Shown in pieces: positions 26,881 through 36,845 of a DNA stretch of 64,000 nt. This DNA comes from JABWBD01 sp040768665 (GTDB lineage: Bacteria > Planctomycetota > Planctomycetia > Pirellulales > Thermoguttaceae), in assembly GCA_040768665.1 (NCBI GenBank), contig JAXGMN010000035.1, positions 62,001 to 126,000 of the forward strand, in the 5' to 3' direction. Within the stretch, counting starts at the first letter, position 1; the number at the start of each line of letters is the position of its first letter. The notes under the pieces are model-generated. The model had not been told where the DNA came from. It worked only from the letters and a program-made list of their open reading frames with translations, and searched no databases. The position numbers and the translations under genes are program-made.

Positions 26881-27896
26881 CTGGCGCGGCACGGCGCCGA
26901 TCAACGCGGCGAACCACGGCATCTGGCCGACCGGCGGCGCATGGCTCTGCCAGCACCTCTGGTGGCACTACCTGTACGGCGGCGACCGGCAATTCCTCCG
27001 CGATCGGGCCTATCCGATCCTGAAGGAAGCCGCGCTGTTCTTCGCCGACTACCTCGTGGAAGATCCCCGCAGTGGCCGGCGATGGCTGATCTCCGGGCCG
27101 TCCAATTCGCCCGAGCAGGGCGGCCTGGTCATGGGCCCCACCATGGATCACCAGATTATCCGTTCGCTGTTCGGCTGGGTGATCGAGGCGGGCGAGATTC
27201 TTGGCGTCGACGACGAGTTCTGCGCGAAGCTCCGACAGTTGCGGTCCCGGATCGCTCCCAACCAGATCGGCCGGCACGGGCAGCTTCAGGAGTGGCTCGA
27301 AGACCGCGACGACCTGAACAATCGCCATCGGCATCTTTCGCACCTCTGGGCCTCTATCCGGGCGACGAGATTACCTCCACAAGACGCCGGAGCTGGCCAC
27401 CGCTGCCCGCCGTTCGCTCGACTTCCGCGGCGACGGGCCGATCGGCTGGGGCCGTGCGTGGCAGGTCAGCCTCTACGCGCGGCTTGGCGACCCTGAGCCG
27501 CGCGCGACCGGCTGGTGAAGCTCATCGCCCGCAACTCCAATCCGAATCTGCTCGACAAGATCCCGGGAAAAACCGCCCGATGCCCTTCCAGATCGACGCC
27601 AATTTCGGCGGCACGGCGGGCATCGCCGAGATGCTGCTTTCGAGCCAGAACGGCCGGGTTGCCCTGCTCCCCGCTCTACCGGCAGCATGGCCCAAGGGCG
27701 AGGTGAAGGGGCTGCGTGGGCGGGGCGGGTTGGAGGTCGATCTCCAATGGGAAAACGGGCTCGCCACGCGCGCGGGTGCTGCGCGACCTGCGACGGTGGC
27801 CGCCACGAGCTGATCGCGCCGAAGGGCCAGGAGATCGACGGCCCGGCGAGTTGTCGATCTCAAGGCAGGCGAGAAACGCAAAATCACCTTCCGCGC
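26881..27896 (+). pseudogene. Partial GH95 duplicate, frameshifted
   Basis: The segment repeats about 23726-24745 of the upstream GH95 gene almost base for base. It includes the catalytic SPEQGG region and the ANFGGTAGIAEMLL end, but lacks the whole N-terminal part and signal peptide. Small indels break the frame: single bases lost at GGGCC(C)TCTA and ATTAC(G)CTCCAC, one more in the GAGCTCGCGC stretch, and extra bases in GATCCCGGGAAAAACC. It starts directly after an R3 element. It cannot give a functional enzyme. Confidence 0.85.
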
Positions 27897-28255
27897 TCGT
27901 AAGAACCGCAGTGGGCCCGCTCCGCGCGCCACGTAAGGACGGGGTCGGGGGGTGAAAATGCGACGATTCTATCGGCATGTGTCGTTCCGGTTTTTGTTCC
28001 ACAGATTGCAGCGTCTTTTTGGCCGAAGGCCTCTTTCATCGTAGCCTGGGGTTGTTCCCCAGGAAGGCGGTCCAATCAACCCATGTTTGGCCAACGGCCA
28101 TATTCACCCCGTTGAGGATGGGTAGGTTTCGAGCGAATCGATGCGGCGAATATGGCCGTTGTCGGGCCGATGGGAGTAGCATTCGGCCTGACGAGCGGGT
28201 ATGATGCGTGGCAAGCGGTATGAAGTGGGCATACACCCGACGAAAGGGTCTCATC
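27897..28255. other. Intergenic with 14-bp hairpin arms
   Basis: No gene is seen. CAACGGCCATATTC (28092-28105) and GAATATGGCCGTTG (28148-28161) are perfect inverted repeats upstream of the exonuclease gene. They may be a REP-like hairpin or a regulatory structure in its leader. Confidence 0.5.
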
Positions 28256-29191
28256 ATGGATTGCATAGCGATTGACTTTGAGACCGCCAACGAAGAACGC
28301 TCAAGTCCGTGTTCCGTTGGCGTGGTTGTCGTCAAAAATGGGCAAGTTGCCAACACGTTCTATCGGCTCATCCAACCGAAAGACAACTACTTCGACCCCT
28401 TCAACATCTCCATTCACGGCATTACACCAGAAGATGTTGAAAACCAGCCAGAGTTCCCGATCATCTGGGAAGAACTCAGGCCGTTTCTCCAGTCCGGCCT
28501 CGTCATCGCCCACAATGCAAGCTTCGACATGAGCGTCTTGCGGCATACTCTCGAACTCTATGGCTTGCCGTTCCCCGCCGTCAATTACACGTGTTCCAGA
28601 ATCATTGCGAAGAAGGCATGGCCCGATCTTTTGAGCTTTGCTCTCTCCGTTGTGGCCGCTCATCTGGGAATTGAGCTTGACCATCACAACGCTTTGAGTG
28701 ATGCCAACGCTTCCGCCTTGGTAGCTCTGCGAGCTTGCCAACTCTTGGAAGCGGATTCTCTGGAACATTTGTCCAAGAAGACGGGTATTGTTCATGGGTG
28801 TATCATGGAGGACGGTACCTATTTTCCAGCGAGTGGCTGTAGTAGCTCCGGCGGTCACAGGATTGACGTGAAGGGGATTGTTCCCAGAACGGATCACTTT
28901 GACGAGGGACACCCATTTTTCGATCGGGTCTTCGCTTTCACTGGAACACTCTGCATGAGCCGAAGGGATGCCATGCAATGCGTTGTTGATCTGGGCGGCC
29001 AAGTGGGAAACGGCGTGACCAAAGATACGAACTTCATTGTTGTCGGGGAGCAGGACTTCCGCAAGTTTGCCGATGGGCAAACGAAAAGTTCCAAGCTCCG
29101 CAAAGCAGAAGACTTGAAGCAAAAAGGGCAAGACATTGAATTGCTTTCGGAACGGGATTTCCTCGAAATGATAGAAAAGGAGACGGCATGA
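28256..29191 (+). CDS. DEDD 3'-5' exonuclease with C-terminal BRCT domain
   Basis: The 311-residue protein carries a DnaQ-type exonuclease (IAIDFETAN with first Asp/Glu, IAHNASFDMSVL, and LDHHNALSDANASA with His and Asp). It ends in a BRCT domain (FDRVFAFTGTLCMSRRDAMQ ... GVTKDTNFIVVGEQDF). This layout is known from epsilon-like exonucleases of repair or mobile elements. The ATG at 28256 is followed at once by the fold; upstream in-frame Met codons read like leader. The next gene overlaps by 4 bp (ATGA), so they are translationally coupled. Base composition is lower in GC than flanking planctomycete genes, suggesting transfer. Confidence 0.88.
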   Translation: MDCIAIDFETANEERSSPCSVGVVVVKNGQVANTFYRLIQPKDNYFDPFNISIHGITPEDVENQPEFPIIWEELRPFLQSGLVIAHNASFDMSVLRHTLELYGLPFPAVNYTCSRIIAKKAWPDLLSFALSVVAAHLGIELDHHNALSDANASALVALRACQLLEADSLEHLSKKTGIVHGCIMEDGTYFPASGCSSSGGHRIDVKGIVPRTDHFDEGHPFFDRVFAFTGTLCMSRRDAMQCVVDLGGQVGNGVTKDTNFIVVGEQDFRKFADGQTKSSKLRKAEDLKQKGQDIELLSERDFLEMIEKETA

Positions 29192-29559
29192 GCAAGCAAC
29201 TCTTCGATTCTATCGAACGTGTCTTTCGTTCTATCAAGGAACCGATCAGAGAAGGTCTAACATGGGATGAACGATGGAAGGGGGCAGACAATGGCCTTAT
29301 CACCTGTTGGGAGGTGGGACGAGAACGTGCTGAACGAGAACCAGAGTTGGCAGAGAAGGCGAAGAGTGGTGAACTTCCGGTGTTAGCGTGGAAGGGTGGC
29401 GTTGAAAAGAAATTGAAGACGAAAAAGTATGGGACGCTAAACTATCTGGCGGAATGGCAAGGACTCCGAGGGGAAGACTTGAACCTGGACCCGTCGAAGG
29501 AGGTTGAGCTTGTCTGCTCAAGAGACTGGCATGAAAGTCATCTACACGCCTCACATTGA
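29188..29559 (+). CDS. Hypothetical protein coupled to the exonuclease
   Basis: The 123-residue charged protein (MSKQLFDSIERVFRSIKEPI ...; GADNGLITCWEVGRERAERE) has no family I recognise and no signal or TM segment. Its ATG overlaps the exonuclease stop (ATGA), so the two are made together and the product probably works with the exonuclease. Confidence 0.7.
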   Translation: MSKQLFDSIERVFRSIKEPIREGLTWDERWKGADNGLITCWEVGRERAEREPELAEKAKSGELPVLAWKGGVEKKLKTKKYGTLNYLAEWQGLRGEDLNLDPSKEVELVCSRDWHESHLHASH

Positions 29560-29608
29560 AAAGTATGTCGAGCCATAGTGGAAAGGCCGGGACGGTGAGG
29601 CCGATCCT

Positions 29609-29734
29609 ATGACCCGATCCACTCGTCTGTCGATCCTGCTATTCATCCTCCTGTTCGTGGGAAATGGCTGCGGGACGTGGTGCCGATTAGATCAGGATAG
29701 AAGGATAGCTTTGGGGTCGCAGCTTGAACAGTGA
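29609..29734 (+). pseudogene. Lipoprotein gene truncated by R2
   Basis: The frame encodes a lipoprotein signal (MTRSTRLSILLFILLFVGNG with lipobox VGNGC at residues 17-21) and about ten more residues. It then runs into R2 at 29711, where it stops at TGA (29732-29734). The mature protein seems to have been lost to the R2 insertion or a deletion ending there. Confidence 0.5.
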
Positions 29735-29795
29735 ATAAAGACCATCCCTGCCTGTTGGGACTCGAGCCTATTCACTATTCAAGCCGCGACCCCAA
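29711..29795. repeat. R2 element, uninterrupted copy
   Basis: TTGGGGTCGCAGCTTGAACA at the left and TTCAAGCCGCGACCCCAA at the right form the palindrome; the middle contains the single GGACTCGAG that R1 duplicated at 25223/25354. Confidence 0.8.
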
Positions 29796-30902
29796 GGAAT
29801 GTACCTGGGTTATTCACCGTGCAATACATCGTTCATCTTCAGGAAATCGATTCCTCAAAATCGTCGATTTCCATTTCGCAGAATCTGCATGCGAACCTGG
29901 CAACATAGACTCTGTTGAACTAAACCGCTTCGCGGCAGAAGTGGAGACGTGAGCGGCGAAATTCACCCAGCTTGAGTAGCTGGTTTTTGTGCGCAGGGGA
30001 GCCACAGGGCGGCTCATCGGCGACAATGGAGGGGTGTGTGTCTCGTTTTCCCTCTCTTTTGCAAGGAGCCCCTACCATGACTCCCCTGCGTCAGAAAAAA
30101 ACAAGATTGGGGTCAGGCCGTACAACAGAAATTGCGAGAACCCATTTGCAGTTTTCCGGCCCTGACCCCAAGGTCTGCATACCACTTGATCTGGAAACAA
30201 GCTACGAGCAGACTTGCCGTGACTTGCGGATTCCCTGACCGACACCGGCCACGCGCCAGCGCGGGCAAGCGGGCTGTTGCACGCCTGTCACTGCCAATTC
30301 TGACATCGCTGTCCGCAGCCTTTCCGCAATGTTGGTGTCACGTAAGGCCCCTCTCCTCTGCGACCTCGGCGTTTCTCTGCGGTTCGCCTATGCTGTCCGC
30401 CCGAACTGCCGAACGACCTGCCCGAGTGAGGGCGCCGATCGGTCCGCGGACGAACACTGCTTGGAGCTGTGGTAAGGTGAGATTCCAATGGTGCGCAAAT
30501 TCAGCTCCAAGCATTGCCACACAACCGCCCCGGTGCCGAATTAAACAGGGCCACCCCGCCACTTCGCCGTCCTGCTCCGGCGCGGCCATCTGAGAACTGC
30601 CCGAGTGCCGTCAGCCGCCGGAGGTGTGCTGTGTCCCCGAACTTCCGACACTCCCAGAGCTGAAATTCAAAGCCTTTCCTTGTATGTTGGCGGGTGAAGT
30701 GGTCCCTGGCGGTGGAAGTCGTACCGGCCCATTTCCTCCGGTCCGCCACACGATAGTCCAGGACCGACATTTCGCGATGGCAGCGCCGGTGGTATACTGA
30801 ACAGAGGGGTGCCGGGGTCTTCCTGGACGCTAACACGCTCAGGGAAGCACTGCGACCGAGAAAAACGCAAGAGGATGGGGTTCCCCGCGGAGGTTGCCAA
30901 CC
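29796..30902. other. Accessory stretch without intact gene
   Basis: No complete gene is recognised. At 30077 ATGACTCCCCTGCGTCAG, behind AAGGAGCCCCTACC, looks like the first codons of a tyrosine-integrase gene (MTPLRQK...), cut off after seven codons by R3 (30101-30179). 30180-30890 has open frames on both strands but no family signature. Confidence 0.45.
30101..30179. repeat. R3 element
   Basis: ACAAGATTGGGGTCAGGCCG ... GGCCCTGACCCCAAGGTCTG: same ends as 26805-26878 but a different middle, so the conserved part is the two arms and flanks. It follows a truncated integrase-like start. Confidence 0.75.
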
Positions 30903-31166
30903 ATGTCCACGCTCCTGAAAGCGGACGCCAACGGCGCGGTGACGGTGCCCGCCGACCTGTGCCGGGCGGCCGGTGTCGAGCCGGAGGCCAACTTGGTGGC
31001 CGAGATCCAGGCTGGCCGGATCGTTCTGGAACCGGCAGCGAAGCCCTTCTGGGAGCGGATTGCGGCTTTAGCCGCCAACGCTCCCCCGCAAGAACTCGAC
31101 AAGGTCCCCGCGGACGGCGCTGCCCAGTTGGACCACTATCTCTACGGCCAGCCGAAACGGCAGTGA
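30903..31166 (+). CDS. vapB: VapB-type antitoxin, AbrB/SpoVT fold
   Basis: The 87-residue protein begins with a swapped-hairpin AbrB motif (LLKADANGAVTVPADLCRAA; GRIVLEPA) and ends with a flexible tail that would block a PIN toxin. It binds its own promoter in the family. The PIN toxin gene follows after 7 bp. I start at ATG 30903, as the AbrB strand begins three residues later. Confidence 0.8.
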   Translation: MSTLLKADANGAVTVPADLCRAAGVEPEANLVAEIQAGRIVLEPAAKPFWERIAALAANAPPQELDKVPADGAAQLDHYLYGQPKRQ

Positions 31167-31173
31167 CCCCGCC

Positions 31174-31594
31174 ATGGCGCCGCGAGTGCTCTTCGCAGAC
31201 ACGTTCTACTGGGTCGCCCTGCTCAATCCGCGTGACCTCTTCCACCGCCGTCCTGTCCTATAGTCGCACACTGGCGGTCGCACGCATCGTGACGACCGAC
31301 GAGGTGTTCACCGAGGTTTTGAACTATTGGAGCGGCGCCGGAGCATTTTGGCGTGGCTTGGCGGTGGCGCAGGTCCGCGACTTGAGGAACGACCCGGTCA
31401 TCGACGTGCTCCCCCAGACGCGTGCTGACTTCGACACCGCTTTGGCCCTCTACGAGGCCCGGCTCGACAAGGGGTACAGCCTGACCGATTGCCGGTCGAT
31501 GCTTGCCATGAAGACCGTCGGCCTGACCGAGGCGCTGACCAACGATCATCATTTCACCCAAGAAGGATTCACAATCTTATTTCCCGCCTCTTAA
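31174..31594 (+). pseudogene. vapC: VapC PIN-domain toxin, frameshifted
   Basis: The first frame gives MAPRVLFADTFYWVALLNPR (first PIN Asp), then stops at TAG 31261. The +1-shifted frame continues LSYSRTLAVARIVTTDEVFT, DKGYSLTDCRSMLAM and NDHHFTQEGF, the remaining PIN acidic residues. One base change near 31246-31260 explains the break. The pair is a VapBC-type RNase toxin-antitoxin; the toxin is off if the shift is real. Confidence 0.75.
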
Positions 31595-31611
31595 CATCGA
31601 CAGGGATGGCT

Positions 31612-31696
31612 TTGGAGTCGCAGCTTGCACAGTGAATAAGGACCATCCCTGCCTGTTGGGATTCGAGCCTATTCACTATTCAAGCCGCGACCCCAA
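31612..31696. repeat. R2 element
   Basis: TTGGAGTCGCAGCTTGCACA ... TATTCAAGCCGCGACCCCAA. It lies between the end of the broken vapC and the 5'-less WD40 frame. Confidence 0.78.
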
Positions 31697-31728
31697 GGAA
31701 TCCGCACAAAGGGCATCACGTCAATGAC

Positions 31729-32613
31729 GTGGCCTACAGTCCCGACGGCCGACGTATCATCAGTGGTTCCGCGGATGGCTGCGTGCTGCTGTGGGACGCT
31801 GTGAGCGGGGACAAGCTTGCCGGCTCGTATGCAGAACGTGGCGGCGCAACGAGCGTTTGTTTCTCTCCGGACGGGCGGAGATATGCCAGCGGACACACCG
31901 ATTTGGTAAAGCAGGTCGTCTATAGTCCGGACGGCAGCCAGATCCTGACCCGCTCGCGGGATAACACAGCCCGGCTATACAACGCTCAGAATGGAAGTCT
32001 TCTGGCCGTGATTAGCTCACGTAACGAGCATCTGCAAAGGGTGGAATACAGCCCTGAGGGGCGATGGATTAACACCTGGCTATCAATTAGCGACGCCAAA
32101 ACGGCGCAAGCCGTAAACAGGTTACGAATATGGGACGCCCGAACGGGGAGAGAAGCGACCTTGTCTCACGAGTTTCTGTGGAAAACTACGTGTGTCTGCT
32201 TCAGTCCGAATGGACGCCGGATTGCAGCCGGTGCGACTGACAATAGGGTCCGCGTGTGGGACGCTCACACCGGGGCGAAGGTGGCTGTCTTTCGCGGACA
32301 CAAAGCCAGGATCAACGCTGTGGCATATACGCCCGATAGTCTCATGACCTACAGCAACTCGGACGACAAAACGGTGCGCGTCTGGGATGCCAAGTCTGGC
32401 AAGTGCTTGGAGGTGAAACGAGGTTATCTGAAATTGCCCAAGCCGACAATCGAGGATCCGCCGCCGAGTTTGCGTCCTATGTATCGAGGAGGAGATTTCG
32501 GTGTAGAGTTGGCGAGCGAAGGGAGGGTGATTGCTTGGTTTCCGGAGAGCCTCCGCCCCGCTCGTCCTAATGGACGCACGTGGGTAGGATGGAGCGTCGG
32601 TCCCCACTACTGA
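31729..32613 (+). pseudogene. WD40-repeat protein, 5'-truncated at R2
   Basis: The frame is open from the R2 boundary (KGHHVNDVAYSPDGRRIISG) and holds about five WD40 blades (VCFSPDGRRYASG; LRIWDARTGRE; VRVWDAHTGAKVAVFRGHKA; VRVWDAKSGKCLEVKRG). The first codon given is a GTG inside a blade, so the real N-terminus (often a kinase or more blades in planctomycetes) is missing. R2 ends 5 bases before the homology starts. Confidence 0.65.
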
Positions 32614-32931
32614 CATCATGTCGGTCATCGCCCGAACTGCCGACACGCCCGGGATTCTTCGCGTTTTCCCGAATGGCTCACTTCCCGAAAATGGCGTCAA
32701 CAGCCCCCTGAAACCCGGGGAATACGGGGGGCTTTGCTCACGTACAAGAGGCCCCAGTGTTCTGACTGGCGCGCTCCTTGAGCCCACAGGACCGTGAATC
32801 AAGGGCGCGAGAGTTGCCATCCGGCCTGCCGCAGCGGAAAATATACCGTGGCACGCACTGATCGTTGCTGGTCGTCCCCGGATCCCGCCGGGTACACGCC
32901 GAACGAGACCCGTACTTCCAAGGATATCGCC
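32614..32931. other. No recognisable gene
   Basis: I see only short palindromes (for example CCCGGGGAATACGGGG-like fragments) and the AAGGA Shine-Dalgarno of the next gene. Confidence 0.5.
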
Positions 32932-33846
32932 ATGTCAAGAATCTCTCGTCGCCATTTTCTCGCCGAGCTTGGCACCGCCGCCGGCGCAGTCACTTTTTCC
33001 GATCGATTCGCCTGGGCCGCACGGCAAGCACCCAAGGTCTCGATTCCGGAGATCAAGAGCGGTTCGGACGTGGTCGCGCTGGGCCGGACCGACATTCAGA
33101 CATCCGTGCTGGGCATCGGGACGGGTACCCACGGCGGCCGCGACCAGCACGACCTCGGCCAAGCCGCGTTCACCAAGCTCGTGCGCCACGCCCTGGACCG
33201 CGGCATCACCTACATAGACGCGGCCGACGCGTACCGCACCCGCGACATGGTCTGCCCCGCGCTGAAGGGCGTTCCCCGCGACCAGTACTTCGTCCAAACC
33301 AAGACCCGGGCCAAGACCGCCGAGGCCGCCAAGGCCGACATCGACCGTTTGCGCCGGCAGCTCGGGATCGATGAGTTCGACACCCTGTTGATGCATGCCA
33401 TGGGCCAAGGCAGTTGGCCTGTCGACATGCGTCCTGTGATGGACGTGCTCTATGACGCCAAGGAAAAGGGCCGCATCAAGGCGGTGGGCGTCTCCTGCCA
33501 CGGGCTCGACCCGCTGGTCACCTCGGCCAGCAACGACTGGATCGACGTGCATCTGGTGCGCATTAACCCTTTCGAAATGAAGATGGACGGCAAACCCGAC
33601 CTGGTGGCGGCCCAGATCAAGAAGATGCATGCTTTGGGCCACGGCGTGCTGGGCATGAAGATCTTCGGCGAGACCGGCTACGACAGCCCCGAGAAACGTC
33701 TCCAGGCCCTGCGATACGTCCTCGGCCTGGGCTGCGTGCATGCCTTCACAATCGGCTTCACCAGCACGGCGCAGATCGACGAAACGCTGGGGATGATCGA
33801 ACAGGCGGCGGAGTTGAACCGCGCGGAGCGCCGCAAGGTGGCATAA
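32932..33846 (+). CDS. TAT-exported aldo/keto reductase
   Basis: The 304-residue protein starts with a twin-arginine signal (MSRISRRHFLAELGTAAGAV) behind AAGGA. The AKR barrel shows the tetrad in ITYIDAADAYRT (Asp, Tyr), FVQTKTR (Lys) and LLMHAM (His), with SCHGLDPL and the NADP-side AFTIGFTS. Members reduce sugar aldehydes/ketones with NAD(P)H; periplasmic export implies a tightly bound cofactor. No operon partner. Confidence 0.87.
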   Translation: MSRISRRHFLAELGTAAGAVTFSDRFAWAARQAPKVSIPEIKSGSDVVALGRTDIQTSVLGIGTGTHGGRDQHDLGQAAFTKLVRHALDRGITYIDAADAYRTRDMVCPALKGVPRDQYFVQTKTRAKTAEAAKADIDRLRRQLGIDEFDTLLMHAMGQGSWPVDMRPVMDVLYDAKEKGRIKAVGVSCHGLDPLVTSASNDWIDVHLVRINPFEMKMDGKPDLVAAQIKKMHALGHGVLGMKIFGETGYDSPEKRLQALRYVLGLGCVHAFTIGFTSTAQIDETLGMIEQAAELNRAERRKVA

Positions 33847-33889
33847 CGTTCCGCCGAAGAAGCCGGGTGAGACCCGCAACAGGAGATGG

Positions 33890-34516
33890 CGCGTCTGATT
33901 TCGGTTCCGGTGGGAATGGTGCGAACTCCACCAGCCGGCTGCTGCTCGACAAGTCCGTGCGGAAATCACACCGGGGGCTAATGCTGGCATTCGCTACCCT
34001 GATCAGGTCAGAAAGCTCGTTCTCGTCGGCAGTGGTGTGTTCGACGAGGTTTATGCGACCGGAATTCGAAGCGTACGGCTCAGGCGCCTCAGTCTCGAAG
34101 ACCGAAAAGAGGTTGAGGCTTTGACACAAGAGTTGCAGCCTAACAATGAACACGCCGGCAGGGCCTTTGCTCGCCTCGCCTCTCTGCTCATCAAGGCTGA
34201 TGCCTAGGATCCCCTGACGCTTGACACGGAGATCATCGAGTGCCAGTATCGGGTCTACTAAAGCGTCTGGAAGGAGGCCGAGGAGTTACGAAGTCGCGGT
34301 GGATTCCTGGATGCTGCCCGACAGATTCGCTGTCCGGTGCTGGCGATCCACGGCGACCACGATCCGCATCCTCCGGAGGGCGTTGAAATTCCACTCTCGG
34401 GCTGCCTGGCTGACTTCCGTTTCATCGTGCTCAAGAACTGCGGCCATCTATCTTGGATCGAAAGACAGGCAAAGGACAAGTTCTACGGACTTCTGAGACA
34501 GGAGTGCAGGGCATGA
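33890..34516 (+). pseudogene. Alpha/beta hydrolase with internal stops
   Basis: One frame reads YPDQVRKLVLVGSGVFDEVY, then after a stop near 34205 ECQYRVY, another stop at about 34258, and finally GGFLDAARQIRCPVLAIHGD (Asp of the triad region) and VLKNCGHLSWIERQAK (catalytic His). The N-terminal nucleophile segment is not in frame. It overlaps the start of the metalloprotease gene, an old operon junction. Confidence 0.65.
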
Positions 34517-35486
34517 TCCATTCCGTGAAAGCATCCCTTGTGACGTGCTGTCTTACATCGGTGGCCGTGGCGTTCTGTTCCACCCCGGCCGAAGCACAAT
34601 TCGTCGGCATTCGTACTGCCTTGCACCACGAGCATCGCGTTGGCAAAATGCGGATCTTCTTCGATACCGAAGGAGTTCATGCCGTCGATGATGCGGACGC
34701 CAACGGCGACGGCGTGCCGGATCACGTCGAAGACGCTGCAAAACAGACCTGGGCTGCCTATTCGCTGTTTGTGGAGACACTGGGCTTTCCTGATCCCTTC
34801 CAAACTGATCGGTACAAAACTGCGGCCTTCCTCGATATTCACCTGCTGGACAGGAGTGTTCTGGGGCACAATGGGGTGGCCTATGACGAATTGCAGAGGT
34901 TTCGTCGGCCGCAAGACGGGGATGAGACAAGGACGCTATGCTTCGATGTCGCAACATCGGTGAAAGCCTCATCCAATCTGACTCCGGCACACGAGTTCTT
35001 TCACATCATCCAGAACAGCGTCACGTACTTCAAGAACTCGTGGTACACGGAGGGAACGGCACGCTGGTCCGAACGTGGATTGGGACTCGGAGGCGTCGGG
35101 GAAATACGCTACCATGGGCCATGGCCTCTGTCCAATGAGGACATGAGCAGGCTGTTTGAGATGCGTTACGACTCGTCTGTGAATTTCTGGAATCCCTTGG
35201 CCGTGAAGGACGATTCCCGGGCGTAATCCCCGAGGACCGAGTGAGCCCTGAGTTGAAGCGACTGACGTATTCCAACGGAGCAAAGGTCTTGCAGGACTTC
35301 CAATTGAACGGTTGGGAGTTCATTCGAGAGGTTCTGCTGGAGTTGGGTAAAGCAGATGATGTGGCGTTCCGAGAACTGGGCTACACACGATGGTCTGAGG
35401 ACAACCAGAAAGCGAAGGACAACAGCCGCTTCATCTGCGAGGCCGTGATGGAGGTGGTGCGACGAAGGATTGCACCGGTGCGTTGA
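34513..35486 (+). pseudogene. Secreted HEXXH metalloprotease-like protein, frameshifted near C-terminus
   Basis: The first 237 codons encode a signal peptide (VTCCLTSVAVAFCSTPAEA), a Ca-loop-like DANGDGVPDHVEDAAKQTW, and the zinc motif AHEFFHIIQ followed by YTEGTARWSE, a possible third ligand. The frame stops at 35226, but the next frame continues VIPEDRVSPELKRLTYSNGA, FIREVLLELGKADDVAFREL to 35486, which looks like the same protein. A one-base deletion near 35215 (TTCCCGGGCG) explains it. Substrate unknown. Confidence 0.6.
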
Positions 35487-35561
35487 CCGTTGAGCAGGGT
35501 CAGCCCCGACCGACATGTGTTCAAATGCCGAAAGCTTTTGTTCATCGAAAGGCCGAAACCA

Positions 35562-36056
35562 ATGCCTGAGACCAGCCTATCTATCCTGCCCGAGGTGCTG
35601 CCGTTCGTGCTTGCGATCACGGCCTTCCTGATTGTCGTATGTCTGCTGCTGTGGATCGTGCTGCGTCATCTCCGCGTGCGATGGGAGTTTTTCCATGCAG
35701 AACGGATGAAGGCATTGGAGGTCGGCTGTCCCATCGGCACGCTGAACCCGCCCAAGGAGCAAATGCAGTTCATCCATAATGCCTTTTGGATGGCGTTTTG
35801 CATGGGAGCCGCTCTTCCCGTGGCGGCCATTTGGGCGGCGGCATGGGCGACAAGCGTGCAGACCAATCTCGGGTATTCACTTGTGGTGTGGATTTGCGTG
35901 GCGGTTGTCTCGACGGTGGGGGTGATTTGTGCAGCGATGGTCTTGGTTCAATGCCGTCCCGTTCGAGCAAACCGCATGCCTACGGACGCGGGCAAGCTAA
36001 ACTCGAACGGCAGTGCCTCCCCGTCCCAGCCAATGGCTCAGGAGAGCGGCGGCTGA
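35562..36056 (+). CDS. Small membrane protein, unknown function
   Basis: The 164-residue protein has three hydrophobic segments (VLPFVLAITAFLIVVCLLLW; NAFWMAFCMGAALPVAAIW; YSLVVWICVAVVSTVGVIC) separated by a cytoplasmic loop with HAERMKALEVGCPIG, as in several bacterial membrane proteins of unknown role. I start at ATG 35562; 24 upstream codons lack membrane character. Confidence 0.65.
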   Translation: MPETSLSILPEVLPFVLAITAFLIVVCLLLWIVLRHLRVRWEFFHAERMKALEVGCPIGTLNPPKEQMQFIHNAFWMAFCMGAALPVAAIWAAAWATSVQTNLGYSLVVWICVAVVSTVGVICAAMVLVQCRPVRANRMPTDAGKLNSNGSASPSQPMAQESGG

Positions 36057-36300
36057 CGCTGCATTAAACGCGAGTGCCCAATAGCAGAAAACTACGGGCA
36101 ATCAATCACTTACTGCGGATCACCAGCGTTAACCCATGGTCGCGATCCGTTTGAACTACGATCCGCTGACCGTCGGTGGGCGTAACCGACGGCCCAGGCT
36201 ATTAGCCCGCGAGTGCCATAGGTTGGTAATTGCATAGCAGAGCGATTTTGGTGAAGGTTACACTGTTCGCGGGCCATACGGTCTCGGGTGAAAAAGGGGT

Positions 36301-36365
36301 GAAAAAGGGTCAGAACTGTTTTGTGACAAACTGGGCAATCGCAAATAGTTCTGACCCGCTTTTTC
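36301..36365. repeat. R7 element, first copy
   Basis: GAAAAAGGGTCAGAACTG at the left pairs with AGTTCTGACCC...TTTTTC at the right, around a fixed loop including TGACAAACTGGGCAATCGCA. A near-identical copy lies 87 bp downstream in direct orientation. Confidence 0.75.
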
Positions 36366-36452
36366 TTCCCCGCAAACTCGTCCGGGTGTTGACAGTACTC
36401 GCAACGGCGGCGGCGCGCGGCTCCCGAACCCGGCGCTGAACGGTGCGCGGGT

Positions 36453-36515
36453 GAAAAAGGGTCAGAACTGTTTTGTGACAAACTGGGCAATCGCAAATAG
36501 TTCTGACCCTTTTTC
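36453..36515. repeat. R7 element, second copy
   Basis: Same arms and loop as the copy at 36301-36365. After the right arm TTTTCTTCCC is repeated twice. Confidence 0.75.
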
Positions 36516-36845
36516 TTCCCTTTTCTTCCCCCTGTTCGCCGCGTGAACAAGCCAGGTTCTGGCACGGAACTTGCAAATCTTGGGCCGCGCGAACCGCTCG
36601 CTGCCGACAACCCTCAATAGTACGTTGGCGGCCGGCGTTCTGGCGTATTTCGCTGGTGTCGGCCTGCAATAATCGGTCTGCTGGGGACCGGCCTCGGCCA
36701 GGTCGCGTAGAGCGTGACCATCAAAGTCGGTGAGGTGTTGCGATGAGTCCATGAACGTTGCCTCTGCAAGGAATCGACGCCGCATTACCCGTCTGCGCGG
36801 GCGGGCCGAAGGCACGCGGCGGTCGTCTTGCAGAGGAGGTCAACC

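Larger units (their letters stand above)
36057..36845. other. Gene-free stretch with two R7 repeats
   Basis: No gene family is recognised; a minus-strand frame (MDSSQHLTDFDGHALRDLAE) is open but unsupported. R7 copies occupy 36301-36365 and 36453-36515. Confidence 0.5.
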
